DNA of 64,000 nucleotides, taken from the NCBI RefSeq assembly GCF_900129795.1, contig NZ_FQWW01000009.1, positions 1 to 64,000 on the forward strand. The letters run 5' to 3'. Below are positions 1-9,094 of this stretch, piece by piece. This stretch comes from Flavobacterium sp. CF108 (lineage in GTDB: Bacteria > Bacteroidota > Bacteroidia > Flavobacteriales > Flavobacteriaceae). A model generated the notes under the pieces. That model ran no database searches, had not been told where the DNA came from, and saw only the letters and a program-made list of their open reading frames with translations. The position numbers and the translations under genes were made by a program. Position 1 is the first letter of the stretch. Every line of letters begins with the position of its first letter.

Positions 1-98
1 ATTTTAGATTTTAGATTTTAGATTTTAGATTTTAGATTTTAGATTTTAGATTTTAGATTTTAGATTTTAGATTTTAGATTTTAGATTTTAGATTTTAC
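1..98. repeat. Tandem heptamer ATTTTAG array
   Basis: Thirteen perfect head-to-tail copies of ATTTTAG are followed by a fourteenth ending in C. The array runs off the left edge, so its full length is unknown. It ends one base before a terminator hairpin. Four related units occur again at 6561-6588 just upstream of der. It is a non-coding microsatellite-like array of unknown role. Confidence 0.97.
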
Positions 99-139
99 AA
101 AAAACTCGGATCAAATTAAAATTTGATCCGAGTTTTTTG
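99..139. terminator. Bidirectional intrinsic terminator
   Basis: A perfect long stem has arms around ACTCGGATCAAATT and its complement, with a short A-rich loop. It is flanked by an A-run on the left and a T-run on the right. It lies downstream of the minus-strand outer membrane protein gene that ends at 186 and can work in both directions. Confidence 0.85.
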
Positions 140-185
140 TATTCCTTTGTTACTTTGCCCCTTTGTACCTCTGAACCTCAAAAAC

Positions 186-2948
186 CTACTCTCTCTGCCT
201 TCTCTTTCCTCCTTTTTCAGATCCTGTAAAGTTTCCTATTTTATAGGCTAGAGAAAACATTACGTAACGTCTTAAAACAGTATTTTCTTCATCACGGATT
301 GCAGTTGCAGAAATGGTTCGTGTAGCACTTAAATTTTGGTTTAAAACATCATACACTTTTACTTTTGCATAGAGTTTTTTATCAAAGAATCCGTATGACA
401 AACTGGTGTTCCATAAGTAAAAATCTTTTTTGAAATCGCCTGAAATATTCGAATTATAAGTGTATCCAAAATCATTTCCGAAGATTAAATTTTCTGGCCA
501 GTAAGTTGTAGTCTGCAAATTGATTCTGTGTACTACATTTGAAGTTGCATCTCGTGAATAGTTTTCATATTTCGACTGATTGTATGATAAATTATAAGAT
601 GGCGCAATAGTCAATATTTCTCCATAATCGTATGACATATAAATTTTTGGAGTAATCGAAGTTGATTTTGCATTGTATAAAACAGCATTTGTAAATCCTT
701 TGTCAAAAGAATAACCTGCGTTTAATCCTAAACCATATCTTAAAGTATGCGCTCCGCTTTTTACCGACTGATTCCAGTTTGCACCAAAAGATGCATTGTA
801 AACGCCAGAAATATTTACATAAGTTGTATTTCTTTTTCCGCTTTCATCATAAATAGAAGTCGACACGATATCATTATCATAATAATCTCCTTTTAAATAT
901 AAACTGTAACCGGAACGCGAACGGAAATCGTAATTTTTGAAATTGAAATTTACACTGCTTTTTTCTATCGGATGCAAATTAGGATTTCCAATAATTGTAT
1001 TCAGCGGATTATTAAGGTTCACCACAGGCATTAACTGCGTTGCAGATGGCAGTGCATTTGAATAATCATATTTAAGGGATAAATTTTTAGAACGCGTAAA
1101 CTTGTATCTAAATATGGCTGTCGCAAATGGTAATGCATATTTTTTACTTAAATCGGTTGCATTATTTAAATACAACGAATGGTTATCAAAATTTACAATT
1201 GAAGTTCGGCTGTCAAGATTTAATGTAAACTTGTTTTTTTGCAGTGTAATTCCAACTTTTGGTGTAACCGAATTTTGTACGGAACTTGTATAATTACTCA
1301 AAGACAAATTTAGGTCACTATATTCTTGTGTATCAGGATTGAAATTAAAAGTCTTTTGATCGTTTACAGAACTATTCCAATCAAAATCAGATCCAAACCT
1401 TACTCTTAAAGAATCAGTTATTGGTTCTGTATATTCGATATCTGCAGAATAAGCGTCGCTGCTGTTTTTTTGTTTTGTAGTTTGATTTCTTTCATCATTC
1501 GGCTGATTATCCTGATGGAAAATTGTTTCAGAAAGATTCAAACCATTAGCATCCGTGCTTGTATTATTATTTGTAAATACAAAGCTTAGATTTCGAGATT
1601 TCTTTTGAAAGGTTTTATTAAAGTTGATTGTGTTACCAAAATTAAAGTTATCACTTTCAGAATACGATTTAGAATTGCTTTCGTTTAATGCATTTCCGTT
1701 TTCATCTTCAGAAGAACTTGATGAAGTCGAATTACTGTTTGTCCGCGATTGATTCAGCTTTGGCGCCACCACAATTCGCATACTTGGATTAATTTTATAC
1801 TCTAGTTCAAAATTGACATTATTCCCAGTGCTTTCGTTTCTTGTTTTAGATTCGGCCTCTGTAATAATATTTCCGGTTGGTAAAAAACTAAGCTGGTTCG
1901 ATTTGCTGTCGTTATTATTAATCGTATTCGAAAAATTATAACTTCCCATCGCAAGCAGGTTTTTTGTCCAATCATCAGAATAATTAAGTCCAACTAAATT
2001 TGACTGTGTAATTCCCTTCCCGCTTCCACCAGAACTTGTACTTCCACCTCTTCCGCTGCTGTTTCTTCCGCCCGCCATATTATCAAAAACATCATCCATA
2101 GAAAATCCGGTTGCGTTGATATTATTGGAAGAAGCCAGCAGACTTATTTTCTGTTTATTATTAAAATAATTGAGGTTGACATTGGCTTCATAACGATCAT
2201 CTGTGCCATAGCCGCCCATAATTTTTCCAAAATAACCTTTGTTTTTCTTTTCATCAATAGTAATATTAATACTCGAAAAATCTGAGGTTGATTCTTGTTT
2301 TGCCAATTCTTCTTTCTTGGTTTTAAAATCAGAAACCTGAATCTTTTTTATAATATCTGCCGGTAAATTTTTAATGGCAATCGCTCCGTCTTTATCAAAA
2401 AAAGTTTTTCCGTTTACTAAAACCTGATTGACCTCTCGTCCATTTACCGTAATTTTCCCATCATTATCGACATCAAACCCTGGCAATTGTTTCAATAAAG
2501 TTTCGACATTAGAATCTGGACGGACTTTATATGACGCTGCATTAAATTCTAAAGTATCTTTTTTGATGGTTATGGGCGCTGCTTCTGTTTTAATAACAAC
2601 ATCATTTAAGGCATTTACATTTTCAAGCATATATATTTTACCGAAATCTTTGCTTTCTGTAAGCCCTTTGTATTCTTCAAAATAGGTTTGATATCCCATA
2701 TAACTCACCTTCAAAAATACAGGTTTGTCATATTTTTTGATATCCATTCTAAAAGCACCATTTTTATCTGTAGTGGCGTATTCAATAACAGTAGAATCTT
2801 TAATTGTGGTGAAATAAACCGTTGCCATTTCTAAAGGTAATTGGGTATTAACATCTAAAATTGCCCCTCTAATGGTAATATCATTCTGCGAATGGACTGT
2901 AAAGACAAAAAGGAAGAAAAACGAAAGAAATGAATAAATCTTAGTCAT
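186..2948 (-). CDS. TonB-receptor-like outer membrane beta-barrel protein
   Basis: Predicted outer membrane protein of about 920 residues. The start at 2948 gives a clean signal peptide (MTKIYSFLSFFFLFVFTVHS); an in-frame ATG 14 codons upstream would put charged residues in front of it. Residues about 22-95 look like a carboxypeptidase-regulatory (transthyretin-like) domain. Residues about 115-205 resemble a TonB plug, with LLKQLPGFDVDNDG and VLVNGKTFF. A Gly/Ser-rich stretch lies near residue 300, and the rest is an aromatic, alternating beta-barrel as in the OMP_b-brl_3 family (seen). Members of this family are outer membrane transporters or structural barrels, usually with unknown substrate (known). 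No SusD partner is adjacent, so the ligand cannot be inferred. The gene is monocistronic, with a terminator at 99-139. Confidence 0.88.
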   Translation of the reverse strand: MTKIYSFLSFFFLFVFTVHSQNDITIRGAILDVNTQLPLEMATVYFTTIKDSTVIEYATTDKNGAFRMDIKKYDKPVFLKVSYMGYQTYFEEYKGLTESKDFGKIYMLENVNALNDVVIKTEAAPITIKKDTLEFNAASYKVRPDSNVETLLKQLPGFDVDNDGKITVNGREVNQVLVNGKTFFDKDGAIAIKNLPADIIKKIQVSDFKTKKEELAKQESTSDFSSINITIDEKKNKGYFGKIMGGYGTDDRYEANVNLNYFNNKQKISLLASSNNINATGFSMDDVFDNMAGGRNSSGRGGSTSSGGSGKGITQSNLVGLNYSDDWTKNLLAMGSYNFSNTINNNDSKSNQLSFLPTGNIITEAESKTRNESTGNNVNFELEYKINPSMRIVVAPKLNQSRTNSNSTSSSSSEDENGNALNESNSKSYSESDNFNFGNTINFNKTFQKKSRNLSFVFTNNNTSTDANGLNLSETIFHQDNQPNDERNQTTKQKNSSDAYSADIEYTEPITDSLRVRFGSDFDWNSSVNDQKTFNFNPDTQEYSDLNLSLSNYTSSVQNSVTPKVGITLQKNKFTLNLDSRTSIVNFDNHSLYLNNATDLSKKYALPFATAIFRYKFTRSKNLSLKYDYSNALPSATQLMPVVNLNNPLNTIIGNPNLHPIEKSSVNFNFKNYDFRSRSGYSLYLKGDYYDNDIVSTSIYDESGKRNTTYVNISGVYNASFGANWNQSVKSGAHTLRYGLGLNAGYSFDKGFTNAVLYNAKSTSITPKIYMSYDYGEILTIAPSYNLSYNQSKYENYSRDATSNVVHRINLQTTTYWPENLIFGNDFGYTYNSNISGDFKKDFYLWNTSLSYGFFDKKLYAKVKVYDVLNQNLSATRTISATAIRDEENTVLRRYVMFSLAYKIGNFTGSEKGGKRRQRE

Positions 2949-3291
2949 AAAAAATTTGGTTAGTTGGATGTTTAGACTGCAAAAAACCAAAAAGGTTTAA
3001 TTGTATTTTTTACATTTATTCAAATAACATGCCATTTTAGGGCTTATTGAGATAACTAAAAATACATCAAAAATTTCATTTACGCACACAAACTATTGAT
3101 TATCAAAAATTTAAACCCATTAAAAAAGGGTAAAACTGCCCTTTTAAAAACAGTATTTAACCTAACTCCTATTTCACCAAAATACAAAAACTTTGCAGCA
3201 ACAACCAAAAGGAGAATTCAGAAAATCCTAAAACAGAGTATGACAGAAAAGTCGAAAACTGATAAGAGTAGGCAACTTAAAACCAATTACC
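2949..3291. other. Divergent intergenic region
   Basis: 343 bp separate the divergent starts at 2948 and 3292. The region must hold both promoters, but I see no exact TAnnTTTG element. A short open frame across 3096-3308 is Lys/Asn-rich with no recognisable features and overlaps the next gene, so it is not called. Confidence 0.5.
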
Positions 3292-5163
3292 ATGAGAAAT
3301 ATTTTTAAAGGTTCCTTAAGAGGATATGTATGTGAAGATTGTCTTGAAGCCGTGTCTGAAGTAGAAATTTTAATTTATCATCCATACAGAAATGCTGATA
3401 CTACTGCAAATACAGCATCAAATGCAAAAGATACATTTCGTTTTGTTTCAAAAGAAGAAGCGAAACAAAGGGCAGAATTACTTGTGTATAAAGCAAAAAC
3501 AGATGCTGAAGGTAATTTTCAAATTGAAGTCAGTGAAAACCATCTTGATGCAAGCTTCGATATTGATTTTGTGTGTGGTACTGTTCCGCCAAAACACCCT
3601 AAACCAAAAAGAGATGAAATAGTGCAGCTGCATATTACGACTTTTTCGATGCGTTTAGAACTTGAAAAACAAGCGAAAAATGAAAAATTCAGATGGGAAT
3701 ATGCTATTGCTTATAAATGGTGGTGTTATATTCGCGGACACTTTTTTGATGCGTGGGTTATCTGCGGGCATTTAATGAACTGCCAGACTAATAAACCAAT
3801 TGCTAATGCGGAGGTTACGGCAATGGATGCTGATTTTTTAACCGATGATAATTTAGGAACGGCAACAACAGATTCAAACGGACATTTTAGAATTGATTAT
3901 ACTTCGGCCGATTTTAAAAAGACATTTTTATCTCCCTGGATAAACATAGAAACTGATCCAAGTTTTCTTTCTTTCCAAAGCGGACCAGATGTTTATTTTA
4001 AAGCGGAATTAGGTGGTACAAAATTAGTTGACGAAACCAAAGCAGACGCACGTAAAAATGTTGGTTTTTGTTTATGCGTGAATTTATGTTCTGAAATAGC
4101 AGTAACCGATCCAGGAGTTAATTTTCCAAGTGCGTGGACCGGAATTGGATCTAAATTCAGCTCTTCTTATGGAACAAGTGCGCCAGATTTTGACGCAGAA
4201 GGTTACGCTAGTTCAGATAAAAATGTATTGTATTCAATAATAAAACTGACCGGACAAGCTGCTTTGAGATCAGTCGCCGGAAATCCAATTGAATACCGTT
4301 TTTCAGTAAGTGATGCCACTCTTCCAAACGATGATATTAATAATCCTCCTCTAGCAGGTTTTACTAAAATAGTAGGTCTACATCCTAATTTATTTTTTCC
4401 AGGGGTTGTTTCTAAATTAATTCGAAAAGTTTATTCTCCTATTCATAATCAGATTTCTGTAGTTAGTGCCCAATCTGATTTTGATGCTGAAGGCTGGTTC
4501 GATGTCAACCATGCAATTGAAAGAGCTTTAGTGAATGCTGGTTTTACTCCTGCTGATTTGATATTATATAATATTATTGAAGAAGATACATTAATCTCAA
4601 TGAATACAACTGCCTTAACGACTGCTCCAGATGTTCCGAACATTTTTAGTGCAGGACAGCCTATTCCGCCAGCAAATGAAATTCCTGTCGAAAAATTTGC
4701 AATCCGTTTTGAGATTAGAGAAGTAATCAATAAAGCTTCAAATCAGTTTGGCTTTATAGATGGGGGAAAAATATTGAATTCGGTCATTATGAATAATAAC
4801 CCGATTTACAGAAGACTCGCAATTAAAGAGCTTGAAGAAACTACTCTTTGTACTCCAATTAACGGTACTGTACACGCAAAATACACTTTGTACCATCCAT
4901 ATTTAGCATCTGGTCGTTTACACTTAAATAGTAACAGCCTTAGCATAGACCGAGATGTTGCCGATGGTATAATAAATACAACACTGGTTAAAAGAATAAA
5001 CGACAATTCTGCACTCAACGCTCCGCCGCTTGATAATTTGACACGCTGTACTTACGCTTTAAAATTGCATTCTTCAACCAGAAAACATAACGGAGAAGAT
5101 GGTGATTCTGATGGAAGTACACCACTAGAACAAATTTTCTTTTATGATGAGAATCAGGTATGA
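3292..5163 (+). CDS. Cys-containing transthyretin-like domain protein, no signal peptide
   Basis: A 623-residue protein I cannot name. Two segments resemble carboxypeptidase-regulatory/transthyretin-like beta-sandwiches: residues about 5-115 (LRGYVCEDCLEAVSEVEILI ... TDAEGNFQIEV) and about 155-215 (VICGHLMNCQTNKPIANAEV ... TTDSNGHFRIDY). The remainder is mixed, with scattered Cys such as FCLCVNLCSEI near residue 258. There is no N-terminal hydrophobic signal, lipobox or sorting tail, so it is either cytoplasmic or exported by a signal-independent route (inference). It stands alone between the divergent outer membrane protein and a shared terminator with der. A role as a co-factor or cargo of the injection system 33 kb away is conceivable but unsupported by position. 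Confidence 0.75.
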   Translation: MRNIFKGSLRGYVCEDCLEAVSEVEILIYHPYRNADTTANTASNAKDTFRFVSKEEAKQRAELLVYKAKTDAEGNFQIEVSENHLDASFDIDFVCGTVPPKHPKPKRDEIVQLHITTFSMRLELEKQAKNEKFRWEYAIAYKWWCYIRGHFFDAWVICGHLMNCQTNKPIANAEVTAMDADFLTDDNLGTATTDSNGHFRIDYTSADFKKTFLSPWINIETDPSFLSFQSGPDVYFKAELGGTKLVDETKADARKNVGFCLCVNLCSEIAVTDPGVNFPSAWTGIGSKFSSSYGTSAPDFDAEGYASSDKNVLYSIIKLTGQAALRSVAGNPIEYRFSVSDATLPNDDINNPPLAGFTKIVGLHPNLFFPGVVSKLIRKVYSPIHNQISVVSAQSDFDAEGWFDVNHAIERALVNAGFTPADLILYNIIEEDTLISMNTTALTTAPDVPNIFSAGQPIPPANEIPVEKFAIRFEIREVINKASNQFGFIDGGKILNSVIMNNNPIYRRLAIKELEETTLCTPINGTVHAKYTLYHPYLASGRLHLNSNSLSIDRDVADGIINTTLVKRINDNSALNAPPLDNLTRCTYALKLHSSTRKHNGEDGDSDGSTPLEQIFFYDENQV

Positions 5164-5184
5164 GTTTAATTTAATTTAAAAATA

Positions 5185-5222
5185 AAAAAGCAGTATTTCG
5201 AAATTGAAATACTGCTTTTTTA
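5185..5222. terminator. Bidirectional terminator between convergent genes
   Basis: The stem AAAAAGCAGTATTTC pairs with GAAATACTGCTTTTT across a 6-nt loop, with A and T tracts on the outsides. It sits in the 82-bp gap between the convergent genes ending at 5163 (plus) and 5246 (minus), so it probably serves both. Confidence 0.9.
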
Positions 5223-5245
5223 TTTTCATAAAGATTCTTGAAAAT

Positions 5246-6553
5246 CTATTTCTCTCTGATGTAAATATCGATTGGAACTCCTGCGAAATCCCAGTTATCA
5301 CGAATTTTATTTTCCAGATATCTTTTGTATGGTTCCTTAACGTATTGCGGCATATTAGCAAAAAACACGAATTGAGGTGTTTGAGTTGGCAATTGCATAC
5401 AATATTTAATTTTCACATATTTTCCTTTTGTAGCTGGCGGTGGATAAGCTTCTATTACTTTCAACATATATTCGTTGAATTTTGAAGTTGCAATTCTTTG
5501 TTTTCTGCTTTCAAAAACCTGAACTGTAGCTTCTAAAGCTTTTAATAAACGCTGTTTCGTTAAAGCCGAAACGAATAAAATTGGCACATCTGTAAAAGGC
5601 ATTAATTCTTTACGGATTTTCTCTTCATAATCACGGCTCGACATGGTGTCTTTTTCAACCAAATCCCATTTGTTTACCAAGATTACAACACCTTTACGGT
5701 TTTTCTCAGCCAACCAAAAAATACTTTGATCCTGGCCTTCAAAACCACGAGTTGCGTCGATTACCAATATACAAACGTCAGCATGCTCAATTGCTCTTAC
5801 AGAACGCATTACCGAGTAAAATTCTAAATCTTCCTTTACTTTTGCTTTACGACGGATTCCCGCAGTATCAACCAAATTAAATTCGAATCCAAAACGGTCA
5901 AATTTTGTATCGATTGCATCACGTGTTGTTCCTGCAATATCAGTTACGATATAACGATCCTGACCAATTAAGGCATTGATAAAACTAGATTTTCCTGCAT
6001 TAGGACGTCCTACAACAGCAAAACGCGGTAATTCTTCTGTAACCTCAACTGGTTCTTTCTCTGGAAAAGCATCAATTAAAGCATCTAATAAATCTCCTGT
6101 TCCGCTTCCTGAAATACTTGCGAAAGTAAAATAATCTCCTAAACCAAGATTATAAAACTCAATCGCATCTTTCTCACGCATTGCGTTATCTACTTTGTTT
6201 ACTGCCAATAAAACTGGTTTTGTCACTTTACGAAGTAACTTTGCAACCGTTTCATCCATTGGTGTAATACCTTCTTCTACATCAACTACAAAAATGATAA
6301 CATCTGCTTCGTCAATAGCAAGCTCTACTTGTTTACGGATTTCACCTTCAAATACGTCGTCAGATCCGCGAACGTATCCACCGGTATCTATTACAGAAAA
6401 TTCTTTTCCGTTCCACTCGCTTTTACCATAGTTTCTATCACGGGTAACCCCAGATACTGAATCTACAATAGCTTCTCTTCTTTGTATCAGCCTATTAAAA
6501 AGGGTTGATTTCCCTACATTAGGTCTTCCTACTATCGCAACAATGTTATTCAT
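5246..6553 (-). CDS. der: Ribosome biogenesis GTPase Der (EngA)
   Basis: A 435-residue double-GTPase that binds the 50S precursor and is needed for late large-subunit maturation (known for the family). The first G domain has GRPNVGKS at residues 9-16, DTGG near 57 and NKVD near 119. The second has GRPNAGKS near 183, DTAGIRRKAKVKED near 229 and NKWD near 295. The C-terminal 85 residues form the KH-like domain (ATKGKYVKIKYCMQ). Length and architecture are normal and all G-motifs are intact. Era, another ribosome-assembly GTPase, lies directly upstream on the same strand. The 227-bp gap between them holds heptamer repeats and a palindrome, so co-transcription is not certain. Confidence 0.98.
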   Translation of the reverse strand: MNNIVAIVGRPNVGKSTLFNRLIQRREAIVDSVSGVTRDRNYGKSEWNGKEFSVIDTGGYVRGSDDVFEGEIRKQVELAIDEADVIIFVVDVEEGITPMDETVAKLLRKVTKPVLLAVNKVDNAMREKDAIEFYNLGLGDYFTFASISGSGTGDLLDALIDAFPEKEPVEVTEELPRFAVVGRPNAGKSSFINALIGQDRYIVTDIAGTTRDAIDTKFDRFGFEFNLVDTAGIRRKAKVKEDLEFYSVMRSVRAIEHADVCILVIDATRGFEGQDQSIFWLAEKNRKGVVILVNKWDLVEKDTMSSRDYEEKIRKELMPFTDVPILFVSALTKQRLLKALEATVQVFESRKQRIATSKFNEYMLKVIEAYPPPATKGKYVKIKYCMQLPTQTPQFVFFANMPQYVKEPYKRYLENKIRDNWDFAGVPIDIYIREK

Positions 6554-6560
6554 TTTTTCT

Positions 6561-6588
6561 ATTTTAGATTTCAGATTTTAGATTTTAG
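6561..6588. repeat. Four ATTTYAG heptamers upstream of der
   Basis: ATTTTAG, ATTTCAG, ATTTTAG, ATTTTAG in tandem, starting 8 bp from the der start codon on its 5' side. It is the same unit as the large array at 1-98. It lies in the der 5' leader or promoter region. Confidence 0.9.
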
Positions 6589-6715
6589 ATTTCGTTTTTG
6601 ACTAAATCACAATAAATTGTAAATCCAAAATGCTGTCTTTAAATTTTTTGCAAAGGTAGTTAAAAAAAGTTGCTGAGATGCTAAGTTTCTAAGTACCTCG
6701 ATTTTTATTGTTTTT

Positions 6716-6763
6716 GTTTCAGGTTTCAAGTTGAACCTCAGAGCTTAACTTGAAACCTGAAAC
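6716..6763. repeat. 17-bp perfect inverted repeat downstream of era
   Basis: GTTTCAGGTTTCAAGTT (6716-6732) and its exact complement (6747-6763) flank a 14-nt loop. On the minus strand it lies 17 nt after the era stop codon but lacks a U-run, so it is not a classical terminator; it could be an mRNA-stabilising hairpin or a dispersed palindrome. The arms are themselves built of near-heptamers (GTTTCAG, GTTTCAA). Confidence 0.85.
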
Positions 6764-6780
6764 TTGAAACAATTAAAACT

Positions 6781-7662
6781 CTATTGATTATAACCAAATC
6801 GTTTCAGCATATTAGCATTACTTCTCCAGTTTTTATTCACTTTTACGTAAAGTTCGATGTGAATTTGTTTTCCGAAGAATTTCTCTAAATCGGCACGGGC
6901 ATCAGTTCCAACTTTCTTTAGCGCTGCACCTTTATGTCCGATGATAATTCCTTTTTGAGTATCGCGTTCCACCATAATTACAGAACGGATTCTGATAATT
7001 TTCTCGTCTTCATGAAATTCTTCTGTCACAATTTCTACTGCATACGGAATCTCTTTACTGTAATTCAATAAGATTTTTTCACGAATGGTTTCGTTTACGA
7101 AAAAACGTTCCGGTTTGTCTGTTAATTGGTCTTTTGGATAATAAGCCGGAGATTCTGGAAGCAATTCGATAATTCTTCCAAAAACTTCGGGAACATTAAA
7201 ATTCTGTAAAGCCGAGATTGGGAAAATTTCAGCGTTTGGCACTTTTTCTTTCCAGAAACCAACTTGCTCTTCTAATTGTTCCTGGTTTGAATTGTCGATT
7301 TTGTTCAACAATAACAAAACCGGAATTTTAGCATAAATGATTTTATTAAAGAAAGCCTCATCTTTTAAGTCCTGCTCTCCTATTTCGACCATGTAAATTA
7401 AAATATCAGCGTCTTCAAAAGCCGATTTTACGAAGTTCATCATCGACTCCTGCATTTCATAAGCCGGTTTTATAATTCCGGGAGTATCTGACAATACAAG
7501 TTGAAAATCTTCGCCATTTACAATTCCTAGAATTCTATGACGTGTTGTTTGTGCTTTTGATGTAATGATGGATAATCTTTCTCCAACAAAGGCATTCATT
7601 AGTGTCGATTTTCCAACATTTGGATTCCCGATTATGTTTACAAAACCTGCTTTATGTGACAT
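6781..7662 (-). CDS. era: GTPase Era
   Basis: A 293-residue GTPase of the Era family that chaperones 16S rRNA 3'-end maturation in small-subunit assembly (known). The P-loop GNPNVGKS is at residues 12-19, followed by the switch region and DTPG near residue 60, and NKID near 121. The C-terminal KH RNA-binding domain carries GHKGAALKKVGTDARADLEK near residue 240 and ends in the usual VKVNKNWRSN segment. Length and motifs are normal. It sits upstream of der on the same strand, a common pairing of ribosome-biogenesis GTPases in Bacteroidota. Confidence 0.98.
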   Translation of the reverse strand: MSHKAGFVNIIGNPNVGKSTLMNAFVGERLSIITSKAQTTRHRILGIVNGEDFQLVLSDTPGIIKPAYEMQESMMNFVKSAFEDADILIYMVEIGEQDLKDEAFFNKIIYAKIPVLLLLNKIDNSNQEQLEEQVGFWKEKVPNAEIFPISALQNFNVPEVFGRIIELLPESPAYYPKDQLTDKPERFFVNETIREKILLNYSKEIPYAVEIVTEEFHEDEKIIRIRSVIMVERDTQKGIIIGHKGAALKKVGTDARADLEKFFGKQIHIELYVKVNKNWRSNANMLKRFGYNQ

Positions 7663-7736
7663 TTGCGTAATATTTATTTTGCAAAGGTAGTCATATCAAG
7701 TTAATACAGAAAATAAAACATTTTTTAAAATTTTCG

Positions 7737-7766
7737 TTGGAATTCTCAAAAATCGGCGTATCTTTG
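7737..7766 (+). promoter_or_regulatory. Bacteroidota-type promoter of initiator tRNA
   Basis: TTG at 7737-7739, a 19-bp spacer, then TATCTTTG at 7759-7766 match the Bacteroidota primary-sigma form (-33 TTG, -7 TAnnTTTG). The tRNA begins 12 nt after the -7 box, so transcription probably starts a few bases ahead of it. Confidence 0.8.
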
Positions 7767-7778
7767 CACCCGAAACAT

Positions 7779-7851
7779 CGCGGGATAGAGCAGTAGGCAG
7801 CTCGTCGGGCTCATAACCCGAAGGTCACAGGTTCGAGTCCTGTTCCCGCTA
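7779..7851 (+). tRNA. tRNA-fMet (initiator, CAT)
   Basis: A full cloverleaf can be read. The acceptor begins CGCGGGA and ends TCCCGCT plus discriminator A, leaving a C:U mismatch at 1:72. The anticodon stem has three consecutive G:C pairs (CGGGCTCATAACCCG) around the CAT loop, and the T arm is GGTTCGAGTCC. The unpaired 1:72 position and the GGG/CCC anticodon stem are the hallmarks of bacterial initiator tRNA. CCA is not encoded. A strong promoter precedes it and a terminator follows 6 nt later. Confidence 0.97.
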
Positions 7852-7857
7852 CTAAGA

Positions 7858-7888
7858 CAAAGCTTCAGAGAAATCTGGAGCTTTTTTG
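7858..7888. terminator. tRNA-fMet terminator (recurring unit)
   Basis: AAGCTTCAGA, a GAAA loop, TCTGGAGCTT, then a T-run. One mismatched pair is in the stem. It is one of five near-identical hairpins in this window (also at about 15890, 18592, 23777 and 27834). Confidence 0.9.
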
Positions 7889-7920
7889 TTTTAACTATCT
7901 TTGTCAACATCTTTGCGTTC

Positions 7921-7947
7921 ACAAACGGGACGCTCGCACCAGCAGGA
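7921..7947 (-). repeat. Dispersed GC-rich palindromic repeat, copy 1
   Basis: ACGGGACGCTCGCACCAGCAG is the reverse-orientation form of a short repeat found also at 9033, 9095 and 10747. The core is CTGGCGTGAGCGTCACGCTCG in the forward copy, with an internal GAGCGTCACGCTC palindrome. It is GC-rich against an AT-rich background. Copy 1 is the most diverged. Confidence 0.6.
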
Positions 7948-8094
7948 AATTTTAGAAAATCGGATGTGAGTCAGTAAAATTATGATCATAAAACATTAAA
8001 ATCAGACCTCAAAAATCTGGAAGATGATCTATATTAGCATGAAGAAAAGTGAACTTATATCTCATTAAACCCATTTAGCAATAATTAAAAGAAA

Positions 8095-8892
8095 ATGAAA
8101 AATAGATACCTAATTGTATTAATTACTATTCTGCTTGTTTGTAATTCTAGTTTTAAAGCATTAGATGTAACAAAAAAAAGTTCTTTAGTAAAAGGATATA
8201 GTATGCTATATGGAAAATATATTCTAAAGACTAGCTATGATTATGATAGTGAAGGAAGATTGGTGAAAGAATCTGGAAATACTTATGAATTAAATAAAGA
8301 AGGATTTATAATACAGGAAGTTATGGCAGGCGGGACACCAGCAATGTACACCTATTTTAAAGATAGTATTGTAATGACCGTTAACAACACTTGGGTTAGA
8401 ATGATTTTGAATAAAAAAAATCTATTTATTAAAAATATTACGCCAAATGAATTTTCAAAAACAAATCAACTAACTACCCGTGAAAAACGCACCTATAATT
8501 CAAATGGCTTCGTAATTAAAATGGAAGTATTTGACGACTATGTAACATACTCTTATTCCATGATATATGATTATGAATATTCTAATGGAAATATAATTAA
8601 AGAGACCAGAACAAGTCAAAATAAAAGTTCAGATGGCACAATTTCAGGAAACTCTTATTACATAGAATATGAATACTATGAAGATAAATTAAACACACTA
8701 GGAAATGCAAATTTCGGAAAAAACTACCTTGGTAATTCCAATAAAAATTTAATTAAAAGAGAAAAAAAATCGAATGGTTATATTGCGAAACATGAATATG
8801 AATTTGATAAAAATGGAAATGTTACTAAAATGAATATTTTTGATGAAAAGAACGGAACAAAGACTGATGAATATAATTATGAATATTATTGA
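8095..8892 (+). CDS. Secreted YD-like hypothetical protein
   Basis: A 265-residue protein with a signal peptide (LIVLITILLVCNSSFKAL, residues 6-23). The mature part repeats short Tyr/Asp beta motifs such as YDYDSEGRLVKES near residue 45 and YEFDKNGNVTKMNIFDE near residue 243, reminiscent of YD/Rhs-type or FG-GAP-like beta strands but too few to be a true Rhs shell. It has no lipobox and no sorting domain. It is an isolated gene after tRNA-fMet, 240 bp from the dispersed palindromes. Function is unknown; a small periplasmic or surface beta protein is the most that can be said. Confidence 0.75.
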   Translation: MKNRYLIVLITILLVCNSSFKALDVTKKSSLVKGYSMLYGKYILKTSYDYDSEGRLVKESGNTYELNKEGFIIQEVMAGGTPAMYTYFKDSIVMTVNNTWVRMILNKKNLFIKNITPNEFSKTNQLTTREKRTYNSNGFVIKMEVFDDYVTYSYSMIYDYEYSNGNIIKETRTSQNKSSDGTISGNSYYIEYEYYEDKLNTLGNANFGKNYLGNSNKNLIKREKKSNGYIAKHEYEFDKNGNVTKMNIFDEKNGTKTDEYNYEYY

Positions 8893-9032
8893 CAACAGCT
8901 AATTTTTGAAAACTAAAAATCACCAAAATCAAATTGAATATGATGGTTTTATGTTATTGAAAAGTGTTTAAGACTAATAATCCCACATTTAAAGTCTTTA
9001 AATCATCAACAAAGTGTTTCGAAAATTGTTCC

Positions 9033-9060
9033 CCTGCTGGCGTGAGCGTCACGCTCGTGC
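9033..9060 (+). repeat. Dispersed GC-rich palindromic repeat, copy 2
   Basis: Forward copy: CTGCTGGCGTGAGCGTCACG followed by CTCGTGC. It contains the perfect palindrome GAGCGTCACGCTC-like core. It lies 34 bp from an inverted copy at 9095, so the pair could fold as one larger hairpin. Confidence 0.8.
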
Positions 9061-9094
9061 CATAATTTTTATTTTTTATAAACCAACTTTGAGT

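Noticed and set aside
1..98. CRISPR array
   Set aside because: The units are a 7-bp tandem repeat with no spacers; no cas genes are present.
3096..3308. Short Lys/Asn-rich open frame upstream of the transthyretin-like gene
   Set aside because: It has no recognisable motif, overlaps the next start and is compatible with chance in AT-rich DNA.
6716..6763. Intrinsic terminator of era
   Set aside because: No U-run follows the stem on the minus strand, so it is listed as a palindrome only.
8095..8892. Second Rhs toxin
   Set aside because: Only a few YD-like motifs in 265 residues and no Rhs core or variable C-terminal domain.
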